From positions 726,501 to 790,500 of the forward strand of contig NZ_CP054861.1 in NCBI RefSeq assembly GCF_013459645.1: 64,000 bases of DNA, read 5' to 3'. The translations under genes were made by a program, and so were the position numbers. Under the pieces are notes generated by a model. That model did no database searches, was not told where the DNA came from, and saw only the letters and a program-made list of their open reading frames with translations. This DNA is from Martelella sp. NC20. GTDB taxonomy: Bacteria; Pseudomonadota; Alphaproteobacteria; Rhizobiales; Rhizobiaceae. This document shows positions 14,692-23,264 of the stretch, piece after piece (position 1 is the stretch's first letter; each line of letters starts with the position of its first letter).

Positions 14692-15738
14692 TCATTTACG
14701 GATCTTGATCGGTTCCAAATCCTCAGGCGAAGCTTCGCCCTTCTCCCGCTCCGCCTCGTCGGCGGGCGCGCGAAGCGTCTCGATCGGATTTCTGACCGTC
14801 TGGTTCACATTCAGCTGGAAAACATCGAACCGGTTATAGTGGCCGATGATGTCGTGCATCTGCTTGGGCTGAATGCACTTGCCGAGGTCGATCTCGGCAT
14901 AGACAATCCCCTCGTCGTCGATCAGGCCATCCCCGATCACACGGCCGTCCGGGCCGATAACGCCCGAAAACGCGCTGGACTTGCGCTCCAGCAACGCCCG
15001 CGCGTCGGGCCGGACCTTTTCCATTTCGGCGATGATCTCATCCGAAATGGTCGAGGTGGATATAATGGTGAATACCTTGCCCTCGAAGCTGTGCGACTGA
15101 CCGCGCAGCTTGATTGCCTCCGCCATATCGTAATCGGGCGGCGCCACGGGCAACGAAATGTAGCTTGCGGCATGCACCAGTTCGCCCTGAGCGAGCAGGG
15201 AAAAGCGCGCCAGCGTATTGGTGTTTTCGCCGCAGGCGAGACCGCCGAGGGGACCGATCTCGGTGTCGTAAACCTTGAGGCTGGAACCGTCGCCGCCGGT
15301 CCAGGTCAGCTTTTCCGCCCAGGTCGGCACCAGCTTGCGATGCTTGCCGATGATCGCTCCGTCGGGACCGATGAACACCAGCGTGTTGTAGAGTGCGCCA
15401 AGCGACACGGGGCTACGCTCGTTCACGCCCAGGATGACATAGACCCCGTGGGTGCGGGCCGCCGCGCGGACCGTGTCGATCTCGGGCCCCGGCACAAACA
15501 CCGATGCGCGCACCAGCTTGTCGAACCAGGCGCTGCCCGTCACCGGATCGGTAATCCAGTTCCAGTAGGGATAGCCGGGAACGAACACCTCCGGAAACAC
15601 GATCAGACGCGCGCCATTGCGGGCAGCCTCGGCGATCAGATCCGCAACCTTCTCTACCGTTGCCGCTGCGTCGAGATAGACCGGGCTCGCCTGCACGGCG
15701 GCCGCCTTGAATTTGGGAAAATCATGTACTGGAAGCAT
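14692..15738 (-). CDS. Nitrilase
   Basis: This protein of 348 residues belongs to the carbon-nitrogen hydrolase superfamily, branch 1 (true nitrilases), which hydrolyse R-CN to R-COOH and ammonia. The Glu-Lys-Cys triad is complete: Glu50 in VFPEVFVPGYPY, Lys135 in GKHRKLVPTW and Cys169 in GGLACGENTN. The length is normal. It is the first gene of a four-gene operon with ring cleavage, hydrolase and maleate isomerase genes, so a carboxylate made from an aromatic nitrile may enter the gentisate route. An operator copy lies about 206 bases upstream. The natural nitrile is unknown; a plant nitrile, an indole nitrile or a benzonitrile would all fit. Confidence 0.9.
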   Translation of the reverse strand: MLPVHDFPKFKAAAVQASPVYLDAAATVEKVADLIAEAARNGARLIVFPEVFVPGYPYWNWITDPVTGSAWFDKLVRASVFVPGPEIDTVRAAARTHGVYVILGVNERSPVSLGALYNTLVFIGPDGAIIGKHRKLVPTWAEKLTWTGGDGSSLKVYDTEIGPLGGLACGENTNTLARFSLLAQGELVHAASYISLPVAPPDYDMAEAIKLRGQSHSFEGKVFTIISTSTISDEIIAEMEKVRPDARALLERKSSAFSGVIGPDGRVIGDGLIDDEGIVYAEIDLGKCIQPKQMHDIIGHYNRFDVFQLNVNQTVRNPIETLRAPADEAEREKGEASPEDLEPIKIRK

Positions 15739-15944
15739 TCAACCGTTCCCTTGCAAGCCAAGAATTTGCACCCGAAATGCATCTGCGCGCCCTGCTTGCC
15801 GCGAAAGCCCGCCATTGCAGGGCAACCCTTCGTCAAGCTGGAACTGGCTGCGATCTATCCACTTGATTCCGCTTGCCTTAGTCGGGCGATCGGGACCCAG
15901 AAAAGCGATAGGGGTCGCCACAAATTCATCTCTTATGACAATGT

Positions 15945-15960
15945 ATTTTACATATAAAAT
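15945..15960. promoter_or_regulatory. AT-rich palindromic operator, nitrilase side
   Basis: ATTTTACATATAAAAT differs from the perfect palindrome at 16114 by one base. It lies between the two divergent operons, 206 bases upstream of the nitrilase start. Confidence 0.55.
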
Positions 15961-16106
15961 TATATTTGGCTACCCCTTTCTTTGCGGCATCTTGAGCCCG
16001 CGTCAGGTTGACGCGGCGCTGACACTCTCGTTCGAGGATCAAACCGAAACGACGGAATTCGCGACAACGGAAAGGTCTCTGCAGACCGGTTGAAGCCAAA
16101 AACACG

Positions 16107-16135
16107 TTGACATATTTTATATATAAAATTATTCT
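16107..16135 (+). promoter_or_regulatory. IorA promoter with a perfect operator in the -35/-10 spacer
   Basis: TTGACA (16107-16112) and TATTCT (16130-16135) are 17 bases apart, a sigma70-like layout. The spacer contains ATTTTATATATAAAAT (16114-16129), a perfect 16-bp palindrome. A repressor bound here would block RNA polymerase directly. The IorA ATG lies 25 bases after the -10 element. Confidence 0.6.
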
Positions 16136-16160
16136 CGAAACAGATTATTTGGAGACTTGG

Positions 16161-18317
16161 ATGGCCGAACGCTCATTTGCGAAAGAAGTACAGGACCTCA
16201 AGCTTGGAGAGGGAGACGTTTTCCGCGGCGAAGGCATTCTGGCAATCACCAAGGCCCTCCTTCAGTCCGGCATTTCCTATGTCGGCGGCTATCCCGGGTC
16301 GCCGATTTCCCACCTCATGGACGTGCTGGCCGACGCCGACGAAATCCTCGAGGAACTGGGCGTCAACTTCCAGAGCATGGCCAACGAGGCGACTGCGGCC
16401 GCGATGCTTTCCGCATCGGTGATGTACCCGTTGCGGGGCGCGGTGGCGTGGAAGTCCACGGTCGGCACCAATGTCGCATCGGACGCGCTGGCCAATCTCG
16501 CCTCGGGCGGCGTCACCGGCGGCGCGATGGTGATTGTCGGCGAGGATTACGGCGAAGGCTCCTCGATCATGCAGGAGCGCACCCATGCCTTTGCGATGAA
16601 GTCGCAGATGTGGCTGCTCGATCCACGCCCGGACCAGGAATGCATCGTCAACCTGATCGAAAAAGGGTTCGAACTTTCCGAGGAGTCCAATACGCCGGTG
16701 ATGCTGCAGGTGCGCGTACGCTCCTGTCACATGCATGGCAGCTTCGTGTGCAAGGACAATGTGCGCCCGCAATTCACGCTTGCCGATGCGATGAACAATC
16801 CGAAGCGCGATCTCGATCGGATCGTCCTGCCGCCGGCGGCCTATGAGCACGAGCAGGAAAAGATCAAGCGCCGGATGCCCGCCGCGATCGAGTTCATCAC
16901 CAAGCACAAGCTCAACGAGTTCTTCGGCGACAAGACCGGCAGCAAGACCGGCATCATCGTCCAGGGCGGAACCTATAACAGCACGATCCGCGCCCTGCAG
17001 TTCCTCGGCCTCGCCGACGCTTACGGCGACACCAAGGTCCCGATCTACGTGATGAACGTTGCCTATCCCACCATCGTGTCGGAAGTCGACAGGTTCTGCG
17101 AGGGGCTCGAGTCCGTTCTGGTGATCGAGGAAGGCCAGCCCGAATATATCGAGCAGTCGATTTCCACCACCCTCTCCCGCGTCCGCTCGACCACCCGGGT
17201 GCACGGCAAGGATTACCTGCCGATGGGCGGGGACTATACCGCAGAGGTGCTCACCGACGGGCTGCAGCGCTATTTCGAGGATCATGAGCCCGCCCGCCTC
17301 GGCAACCGGCCGCCCGTGCCAAACGCCAAGCCAACGCTTGCCCTGCCGGAGGTGGCAAAACTCAGGGAGGTGGTGCCGTCGCGTCCGCCCGGTCTTTGCA
17401 CGGGCTGTCCAGAACGCCCAATCTTCACGGCGATGAAGCTGGTTCACGAGGAAATCGGCGAGCACCACGTCTCGGCCGACATCGGCTGTCACCTGTTCTC
17501 GATCCTGCCGCCCTTCAACCTCGGCGCCACCACGATGGGCTATGGCCTCGGTGGGGCATCGTCGGCGGCCTTCAACGTCAAGGGCGCAAAGCGCTCGATA
17601 TCGATCATGGGCGACGGCGGGTTCTGGCACAACGGCCTGACCAGCGGCATCGGCAATGCCGTCTTCAACAAGCACGACGGCGTCTTCCTGATCATCGACA
17701 ACTTCTATTCCTCCGCCACGGGCGGACAGGACATCCTGTCGTCGCGCGCTTTCAATAAGCGGAGAAACACCAACAACAGCATCGTCAAGGCGGTCAAGGG
17801 CATCGGCGTGGAATGGGTCCGCCAGATCGATCGCACCTATGACGTCAACAAGATGCGCGATGTCCTCAAGGAGGCGCTGACCACGCCGTTCGAGGGGCCG
17901 AAGGTGATCGTCGCGTCATCCGAGTGCATGCTCAACAAGCAGCGCCGCGTGAAGCCGCAGATCAGAAAGGCCATCAGCGACGGCAAGCGGACGGTCACGG
18001 CGCGGTTCGGCGTCGATGAGGACGTGTGCACCGGCGATCATGCCTGCATCCGGCTTTCGGGCTGTCCGTCGCTCTCGGTGAAGCAGCTCGACGACCCGCT
18101 GCGCGACGATCCGGTGGCCTCGATCGACAACACCTGCGTGGCATGCGGCAATTGCGGCGAAGTGGCGGACGCGGCGGTTCTCTGCCCGAGCTTCTACCGC
18201 GCCGACGTCATCAACAACCCATCGAAGTGGGACCGGTTTTCCAACAGGGTTTCGATGAGCATCATCGGCTTCCTGCAGAACACCCGCGAACGTTTCGCCG
18301 TAAGCTTCGAGGCCTGA
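16161..18317 (+). CDS. iorA: Indolepyruvate/2-oxoacid:ferredoxin oxidoreductase alpha subunit
   Basis: The 718-residue protein is the thiamine-diphosphate subunit that oxidatively decarboxylates a 2-oxoacid to an acyl-CoA, passing electrons to ferredoxin. The N-terminal domain has GYPGSPISHLMDVL. The ThDP-binding motif is in GDGGFWHNGLTSG and the later IIDNFYSSATGG. Around residue 413 is LCTGCPERP. The C-terminal ferredoxin-like part has cysteine clusters (VCTGDHACIRLSGCPS and CVACGNCG, then LCPS) for iron-sulfur centres. The ATG at 16161 has a GGAG-type RBS and sits just behind the operator-bearing promoter; a longer in-frame start at 16107 would lie in the promoter itself. It pairs with IorB seven bases downstream. 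The substrate could be indolepyruvate, another arylpyruvate or a related oxoacid. Confidence 0.9.
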   Translation: MAERSFAKEVQDLKLGEGDVFRGEGILAITKALLQSGISYVGGYPGSPISHLMDVLADADEILEELGVNFQSMANEATAAAMLSASVMYPLRGAVAWKSTVGTNVASDALANLASGGVTGGAMVIVGEDYGEGSSIMQERTHAFAMKSQMWLLDPRPDQECIVNLIEKGFELSEESNTPVMLQVRVRSCHMHGSFVCKDNVRPQFTLADAMNNPKRDLDRIVLPPAAYEHEQEKIKRRMPAAIEFITKHKLNEFFGDKTGSKTGIIVQGGTYNSTIRALQFLGLADAYGDTKVPIYVMNVAYPTIVSEVDRFCEGLESVLVIEEGQPEYIEQSISTTLSRVRSTTRVHGKDYLPMGGDYTAEVLTDGLQRYFEDHEPARLGNRPPVPNAKPTLALPEVAKLREVVPSRPPGLCTGCPERPIFTAMKLVHEEIGEHHVSADIGCHLFSILPPFNLGATTMGYGLGGASSAAFNVKGAKRSISIMGDGGFWHNGLTSGIGNAVFNKHDGVFLIIDNFYSSATGGQDILSSRAFNKRRNTNNSIVKAVKGIGVEWVRQIDRTYDVNKMRDVLKEALTTPFEGPKVIVASSECMLNKQRRVKPQIRKAISDGKRTVTARFGVDEDVCTGDHACIRLSGCPSLSVKQLDDPLRDDPVASIDNTCVACGNCGEVADAAVLCPSFYRADVINNPSKWDRFSNRVSMSIIGFLQNTRERFAVSFEA

Positions 18318-18324
18318 TACCGAC

Positions 18325-19890
18325 ATGAGAGACGATACTGTAAAACTGAGCCTTGCTCCCGCGGGCGAGGCCACGGAACGCCCTATCTCCATTGCCATCG
18401 TGGCAATGGGCGGCCAGGGCGGCGGCGTGCTGACGGGCTGGATCGTCGATCTGGCGGAAAGCCAGGGCTGGATCGGCCAGTCCACATCGGTGCCAGGCGT
18501 CGCCCAGCGGACCGGCGCGACGATCTACTATGTCGAGATGATGAAGGCGCGTGAAAACGGCCGTCATCCGATCCTGGCGCAGATGCCGACGCCGGGCGAT
18601 GTCGACGTCGTGATTGCGTCGGAATTCATGGAAGCCGGTCGCTCGATCCTGCGCGGTCTGGTGACGCCCGACCGGACCACCTTGATCGCGTCGAGCCATC
18701 GCGCGCTCGCAGTGACCGAGAAGATGCCGCCCGGCATGGGGGTCGCGAACAGCAACACGGTCGACGAGGCCGTTGGCGTTACCGCCAGACAGAAGATCAT
18801 TTTCGACATGGACGAACTGGCGGTTCGAAACGGCAGCGTCATCTCCGCGTCGATGTTCGGCAGCCTTGCCGCATCGGGCGCCCTGCCCTTCGCGCGCGAA
18901 GCCTATCACGCGGTCATCCGCAAGGGCGGCAAGGGCGTGGAGGCTAGCATCAGGGCGTTCGACGCCGCCTATGACCGCACCCTCAAGGGACCGGACCCGA
19001 CCGAAGAATCCACGGACGACGGCAAACCGGCGCCGGTTCCTGCCAAGCTGGCATCGCGCAAGGCCGACCGTCTGTTGCAACGGCTCAGGGCAGAGCTTCC
19101 CGAAGCCGCCCACACAATGGCGTTTGCCGGTCTCCAGAAGGTAGTGGCATTCCAGGATGTCGCCTATGGCGACGAGTATCTTGATCTGCTGGCAGGTCTT
19201 CATGCCACGGACCGGCAGGCAGGCGGGGACGGGCACGACTGGCTGTTCACCAACGAAGCCGCCAAGTATCTCGCCAACGCCATGGCCTATGACGATCTTA
19301 TGCGGGTGGCGGACCTGAAGACCCGCAAGGCGCGAAAAGCCCGGATCGCCAGCGAACTCAGGGTCAAGGACAACCAGATCCTGAAGACCACCGAGTTCAT
19401 GCATCCGCGCATGGAGGAAGTCTCGTCCGCCCTGCCGGCCGGCTTTGCCCGCTGGCTGAGATCACGCAAGGGATTTTACGCCTGGCTCGACCGGCGCGTC
19501 GACAAGGGCCGGCACGTGAACACCTATTCCCTGCGCTGGTTCCTCGCACTCTACTTCGTGGCGCGCTGGAAGCGCATGCGGCGGGTTTCCCTGCGGCATG
19601 CCACGGAGGTGGCGCATCGCGACGAATGGCTGGAGAACGCAAAGCGGGGCCTGACCGCGCATTACGACCTCGGCGTGGAAATGCTGCGCTTCCGCCGGCT
19701 GATCAAGGGATACTCCGACACGCATGTGCGCGGACACGCCAAGTTCGACAAGGTGATGAACACCACCCTGCGGCTGCTGAACCGTGACGACGCGGCCCAG
19801 TGGGCGCGCCTGCTGTTGCTCTCCGCAGTCAAGGATCCTGAACAAAAATCTCTCAACGAGACCATACAAACGATCGAAACACATCTATGA
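18325..19890 (+). CDS. iorB: Indolepyruvate/2-oxoacid:ferredoxin oxidoreductase beta subunit with DUF6537-type C-terminus
   Basis: The protein (521 residues) is the partner of IorA. Residues 15-210 form the 2-oxoacid oxidoreductase gamma-type domain with AMGGQGGGVLTGWIVDLA and the PGVAQRTGATIYYVEMM stretch. The C-terminal 300 residues match the extra domain found on IorB in many proteobacteria (DUF6537): HPRMEEVSSALPAGFARWL, then YDLGVEMLRFRRLIKGYSDT. Length agrees with such extended IorB proteins. It lies seven bases after iorA and overlaps the thioesterase gene by four bases (ATGA), so the three are co-translated. The complex is cytoplasmic. Confidence 0.9.
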   Translation: MRDDTVKLSLAPAGEATERPISIAIVAMGGQGGGVLTGWIVDLAESQGWIGQSTSVPGVAQRTGATIYYVEMMKARENGRHPILAQMPTPGDVDVVIASEFMEAGRSILRGLVTPDRTTLIASSHRALAVTEKMPPGMGVANSNTVDEAVGVTARQKIIFDMDELAVRNGSVISASMFGSLAASGALPFAREAYHAVIRKGGKGVEASIRAFDAAYDRTLKGPDPTEESTDDGKPAPVPAKLASRKADRLLQRLRAELPEAAHTMAFAGLQKVVAFQDVAYGDEYLDLLAGLHATDRQAGGDGHDWLFTNEAAKYLANAMAYDDLMRVADLKTRKARKARIASELRVKDNQILKTTEFMHPRMEEVSSALPAGFARWLRSRKGFYAWLDRRVDKGRHVNTYSLRWFLALYFVARWKRMRRVSLRHATEVAHRDEWLENAKRGLTAHYDLGVEMLRFRRLIKGYSDTHVRGHAKFDKVMNTTLRLLNRDDAAQWARLLLLSAVKDPEQKSLNETIQTIETHL

Positions 19891-20375
19891 ATGACCAGAA
19901 CATAGCGCTCCAGCAAGAAATTCCCTCTCCCCTGACCGCCGAGGCGCTACCGCCGTCGTGCTGGTCGTTCAAGGTAACCATCCGGCACGGCCATTGCGAT
20001 CCCGCCGGCATCGTCTACACCCCCAAGTTCTTCGACCTGTTCAATCACGCCATCGAAGGCTGGTTCATCGAGGTTTTGGGAATCGACTATTACCACGTCA
20101 TCGGTGAACGCCGGACGGGTCTCGGCTATGTCACGGCATCGGCCGATTTCTTCGCGCCCTGCATGATGGGCAACAAGCTTGAGATTTTCGTGCGCGTCGT
20201 TCGGATTGGAAGCAAATCCTACACATTGATGCTGCATGCGATGAAAGAGGGTCGCGAGGCGTTGCGCGGACATTTCACCACCGTCACGACCTCGCTCGAT
20301 CACCACAAGTCCATCGTTATTCCAGCGGATATCAAGGCGGCAATAGTTGCCTATTCTGGAAAATGGTGTCAGTAG
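19887..20375 (+). CDS. Acyl-CoA thioesterase, 4-hydroxybenzoyl-CoA thioesterase-like hotdog protein
   Basis: The protein has 162 residues and a hotdog fold. The signature GHCDPAGIVYTPKFFDLFNH contains the catalytic Asp of the 4-hydroxybenzoyl-CoA thioesterase family. It would release a free acid from the acyl-CoA made by the IorAB complex or by the acyl-CoA synthetase. The start overlaps the iorB stop by four bases. A thioesterase directly coupled to an oxidoreductase that makes CoA esters suggests that the final product is a free aromatic acid that then enters ring cleavage. The acyl group is unknown. Confidence 0.87.
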   Translation: MNDQNIALQQEIPSPLTAEALPPSCWSFKVTIRHGHCDPAGIVYTPKFFDLFNHAIEGWFIEVLGIDYYHVIGERRTGLGYVTASADFFAPCMMGNKLEIFVRVVRIGSKSYTLMLHAMKEGREALRGHFTTVTTSLDHHKSIVIPADIKAAIVAYSGKWCQ

Positions 20376-20415
20376 ATGCTTCCTCAATCGGTGCTATCGA
20401 GGGAGGCTTGCGGTT

Positions 20416-20928
20416 ATGATGGACAGTCTGGAACACGAGAGCAATACATCCCTGGAAGCAAATCTCTCCCGTCGGCAAAAGGCGGAGACCAGATTCTGGC
20501 TTCAGATCCTGAATGTTCATCACCTCATCTATAATGACCTGAACGCGCGCCTTGTCAACGAGGCGGGGTTGAGCATCGCCAAGTTCGACGTGATGGCGCA
20601 ACTCTATCGTTATCCCGAGGGAATTTCGATGGGCGCGCTTTCCAAAAAGCTAAAGGTGACGAACGGAAACGTCTCCGGCCTCGTCACCCGGCTGGAGGCT
20701 GACGGCTATGTCAAGAGGTCGGTCGAGCCCAACGACCGGCGCTCTTTCAGAGCCTCCATCACAGCCGAGGGCAAAACGGTATTCGAAAACGCGGTGGCGA
20801 AACACCAAACCGAGATCAGCAAGAAGCTTTCCGGCATCGCCCTGCGCGATATCGAAGAAATGACCGTAAGCCTGAAGCAGATCACCGATCAGATCAGAGG
20901 CACTGGGGAAGCAGAAAAGTCCGACTGA
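20416..20928 (+). CDS. MarR family transcriptional regulator
   Basis: The protein (170 residues) is a winged-helix repressor of the MarR family. The recognition region is GALSKKLKVTNGNVSGLVTR, followed by the wing VKRSVEPNDRRSFRASIT, whose DRR is the family hallmark. The ATG at 20416 has GGGAGG at 20401-20406; an upstream frame start at 20347 lies inside the thioesterase gene. It is the last gene of the IorAB operon and the only MarR in the window, so it is the best candidate for binding the ATTTTATATATAAAAT sites, probably released by an aromatic acid or CoA ester. That binding is inference. Confidence 0.9.
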   Translation: MMDSLEHESNTSLEANLSRRQKAETRFWLQILNVHHLIYNDLNARLVNEAGLSIAKFDVMAQLYRYPEGISMGALSKKLKVTNGNVSGLVTRLEADGYVKRSVEPNDRRSFRASITAEGKTVFENAVAKHQTEISKKLSGIALRDIEEMTVSLKQITDQIRGTGEAEKSD

Positions 20929-21346
20929 CCGTCTGTCCCTGGAGGATTTCGCTGGAGGGGTACCGTTTCGTCGTAGGGGGACTGCTTCGGCTGAGGGCGG
21001 AATGAGGCCCTACGCTTTTTCGCCCATCGGCGAACGGTATTCCCGGTCAATAGGATGAGCGCCTATTCGCGCGAGCAGGTATGCACCTCGAACTCAGGCC
21101 GCACGTCAAGCCCTTCATTTGGCCGACCGCCGATGGCCTGGCAGAGAGGCGCGGTATTCCGGCAAATGATGGTTGCTGCGAACCCATTCAGCCCGGTGAC
21201 ATTTTCGGCAATCTGCGTATTCTTTGCGAACTGACGAAAGCACTGGCGGCGCGCGCGTTGAACACCATGCTTGACGGTCATCCCGGCCATCTCTTGTGGC
21301 AGGTCGCGATCGAAACTTCCACACAGATGCGGGATACGATCGGCGC
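20929..21346. other. Intergenic stretch without recognised gene (418 bases)
   Basis: Short open frames exist on both strands around 21063-21350 but none shows a family signature. The region precedes an M20 peptidase remnant and may be decayed coding DNA. Confidence 0.45.
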
Positions 21347-21768
21347 TTGATCCCGCCCTCAGCCAAATCGCGGCTACAGCTCAGACACCCGGTTGGCATT
21401 GACACAGACGGTATCGAAACCGCCGTTCGGAAAAAACTCGACGCCGCGGGCCTGCAGCGCGTCCAGATCGGTCCGGTAACCGACGCATCCTTCCCAGCCA
21501 GCCGCTCCGATCTTGAAGACCCATCGGTCAAGTTCGTCACCGCCTCGATGGAGCGCGCACTCGACGAACCGCCCTGCATTCTGCCAAATCTCGGAGTTTC
21601 GCTGCCCAACGCGATCTTCACCGACATTCTGCAGTTGCCGACAATCTGGATTCGCCATTCCTATCCGAGCTGCCGCCAGCACGGGGCCGACAAGCATCTG
21701 TCGAACTCGACGCCAAAGTGGGCTTGGCGATCATGGCCGGGCTTTTCTGGGGTTTTGGTGAAGCCTGA
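21347..21768 (+). pseudogene. M20 family peptidase C-terminal remnant with a frameshift
   Basis: The frame from about 21347 to 21700 reads like the end of an M20 dipeptidase-type enzyme: IPPSAKSRLQLRHPVG, then PCILPNLGVSLPNAIF and LPTIWIRHSYPSCRQHGAD. Near 21700 the frame shifts, and the typical ending VGLAIMAGLFWGFGEA continues in the next frame to the stop at 21766-21768. The N-terminal catalytic domain is missing, so this is a decayed gene. Intact relatives hydrolyse dipeptides or N-acyl amino acids in the cytoplasm. Why it decayed is not clear, but it sits between the MarR-regulated operon and the flavin monooxygenase cassette, which suggests a join between two pieces of DNA. Confidence 0.7.
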
Positions 21769-21813
21769 AGGGCACAGCCAAGTCACAGAAGCGACAAGTG
21801 GCAAATGGCCGAT

Positions 21814-22308
21814 TCAGCCTTGCGGCATCAGGCTCCTGAAAGCCGACCGGACATAGACAAGCGCTTCGCCGTCTGTCGAAAGTTCGATGTCCCTGATCTC
21901 GCCGACGAATATGCGGTGACTACCGACATCGTGCTTGGCCGTGACCACGCAGGAAAGCGCAGCCCGGGCGCCTTCGAGGCGCGGCATGCCTAGGCTGCAG
22001 GTCTTCCAGCGGCCTGGCTCGAATTTTTCAGCGCCGCGCAGGCCGGCGGTCCCTGCAAAGCGGAGCGCCAGGGCATGATCCTGATCGTTCAGCAATTGCA
22101 CGCAGAACCGTCCATTCCGCGTTATTTCGGCTCCCGTCTCAGCCTTGCGGTTGATGCAGACAAGCAGGCTTGGCGGATCATCCGTAACCGAGCAGACCGC
22201 CGTCGCCGTCATGCCGCGACGGTCATCGCCCTCGCCCGTCGTCACGACGGTGACAGCGCCGGGAAACATCGCCATGGCCTGGCGGAAATTCTCAGGATTG
22301 GTTTGCAT
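21814..22308 (-). CDS. Flavin reductase (HpaC-like)
   Basis: The protein has 164 residues and belongs to the flavin-reductase-like FMN-binding split-barrel family. FPGAVTVVTTGEGDDRRGMT is the usual start, followed by PPSLLVCINRKAET and a late HDVGSHRIFVGEI stretch with the conserved His. It reduces FMN or FAD with NAD(P)H and hands the flavin to a monooxygenase. The likely partner is the acyl-CoA-dehydrogenase-like protein at 23265. A LysR gene lies between them and overlaps this gene by 17 bases; all three are on the minus strand, so they can be co-transcribed. Confidence 0.88.
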   Translation of the reverse strand: MQTNPENFRQAMAMFPGAVTVVTTGEGDDRRGMTATAVCSVTDDPPSLLVCINRKAETGAEITRNGRFCVQLLNDQDHALALRFAGTAGLRGAEKFEPGRWKTCSLGMPRLEGARAALSCVVTAKHDVGSHRIFVGEIRDIELSTDGEALVYVRSAFRSLMPQG

Positions 22309-23236
22309 GACAACCTTCTTCTTGAGGTTCGAATACGTTCTGAAGCACCCCGTTCAACCACTTCAGGCCCGGATCAGCGCTGAACATCTCGTGAGTCCAG
22401 AACTTGATTTCATAGTCCGGCATGTCGAACGGCAATTCGCACAGTTTCAAATCGTCATGGTGATGCATCAAGTTGAAGACCGAGCGCGGGAAGACTGCCG
22501 CGTAATCAGTGCGCCGGACGATCTCCGGAAGAATGGTGAAATGCTCAAGTCGCGCAGCGATGTTATAGTGAATGCCCAGATCCTCGATCCGTGCCCGGGC
22601 CATGCGATAGCCCGTCGCCTCCCTGCTGACATCGATGAACGACAGCTTGGAAAAGCTTTCGCTGGTCCAGTCCTTTTCCAGGACCGGATGACCGTTGCGG
22701 ACAAGACAGATCAAATGGTCTTTCAAGAGAAAAGCACCGCGGCAGGCGGTATCTTCCAACAGCGGGCAATAGCCGATCGCCGCATCCACCTTGCCGACGC
22801 GCAGAGCCGTTTCCAGCGCATCGGTCGGCACGCGGACCGTCTGGATATTGACCCCCGGCGCCACGGCCTGAAGCGCGTTCAAAAGACGCGGCAGGGTCAC
22901 GAATTCGCCTGTGTCCGTCATGGCGAGCCGAAACCTACGCGTGGACGTCGCCGGATCGAAGGTCAGGGAAGCGTCCATGGAATCGCGTAAAATGCGCATC
23001 ACCTGCTGAAACGGCCCGTAAAGCGCGGTTGCCGCCGGTGTCGGATGCATTTCGTAGCCCGACCGCAGGAACAGCCTGTCATCGAACGTGTCGCGCAGAC
23101 GCCGCAAGGCATGGCTGACGGCCGGCTGCGTGAGCCCGAGACGCTGGGCGGCGCCAGTCAGGTTCTCCGCCTCGTACACGGCGATAAACACCTTGATGAG
23201 ATTGAGATCGAACAGCAGCAAACGCCTGTCATCCAT
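22292..23236 (-). CDS. LysR family transcriptional regulator
   Basis: The 314-residue protein has the LysR N-terminal helix-turn-helix (LIKVFIAVYEAENLTGAAQR then LGLTQPAVSHALRRLRDTFD) and a C-terminal effector-binding domain. DRLFLRSGYEMHPTPAA is the usual NodD/NahR-like boundary. The ATG at 23236 gives the normal LysR N-terminus; an upstream extension to 23320 would run into the monooxygenase gene. It resembles the NodD/NahR branch, which senses aromatic ligands. It sits between the two monooxygenase component genes in the same direction, so it may regulate them from within the operon. Confidence 0.9.
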   Translation of the reverse strand: MDDRRLLLFDLNLIKVFIAVYEAENLTGAAQRLGLTQPAVSHALRRLRDTFDDRLFLRSGYEMHPTPAATALYGPFQQVMRILRDSMDASLTFDPATSTRRFRLAMTDTGEFVTLPRLLNALQAVAPGVNIQTVRVPTDALETALRVGKVDAAIGYCPLLEDTACRGAFLLKDHLICLVRNGHPVLEKDWTSESFSKLSFIDVSREATGYRMARARIEDLGIHYNIAARLEHFTILPEIVRRTDYAAVFPRSVFNLMHHHDDLKLCELPFDMPDYEIKFWTHEMFSADPGLKWLNGVLQNVFEPQEEGCHANQS

Positions 23237-23264
23237 TTGCCCGACACCTTTTGGATTGGAGAAG

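Larger units (their letters stand above)
15739..16160. other. Divergent control region between nitrilase and IorA (422 bases)
   Basis: No gene is seen. It holds two AT palindromes (15945-15960 and 16114-16129) and a promoter-like TTGACA at 16107 followed after 17 bases by TATTCT at 16130. It probably controls both the nitrilase operon and the IorAB operon. Confidence 0.6.

Noticed and set aside
13576..15957. A 793-codon open frame on the plus strand
   Set aside because: It is the shadow of the dioxygenase and nitrilase genes on the minus strand, which carry complete catalytic motifs. The translated shadow is low in family-like sequence.
16173..17675. A 500-codon open frame on the minus strand
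   Set aside because: It is antisense to iorA, which has clear ThDP and Fe-S motifs and a promoter.
21063..21290. A 75-codon minus-strand open frame
   Set aside because: It has no motif I can name and lies in decayed DNA near the M20 remnant.
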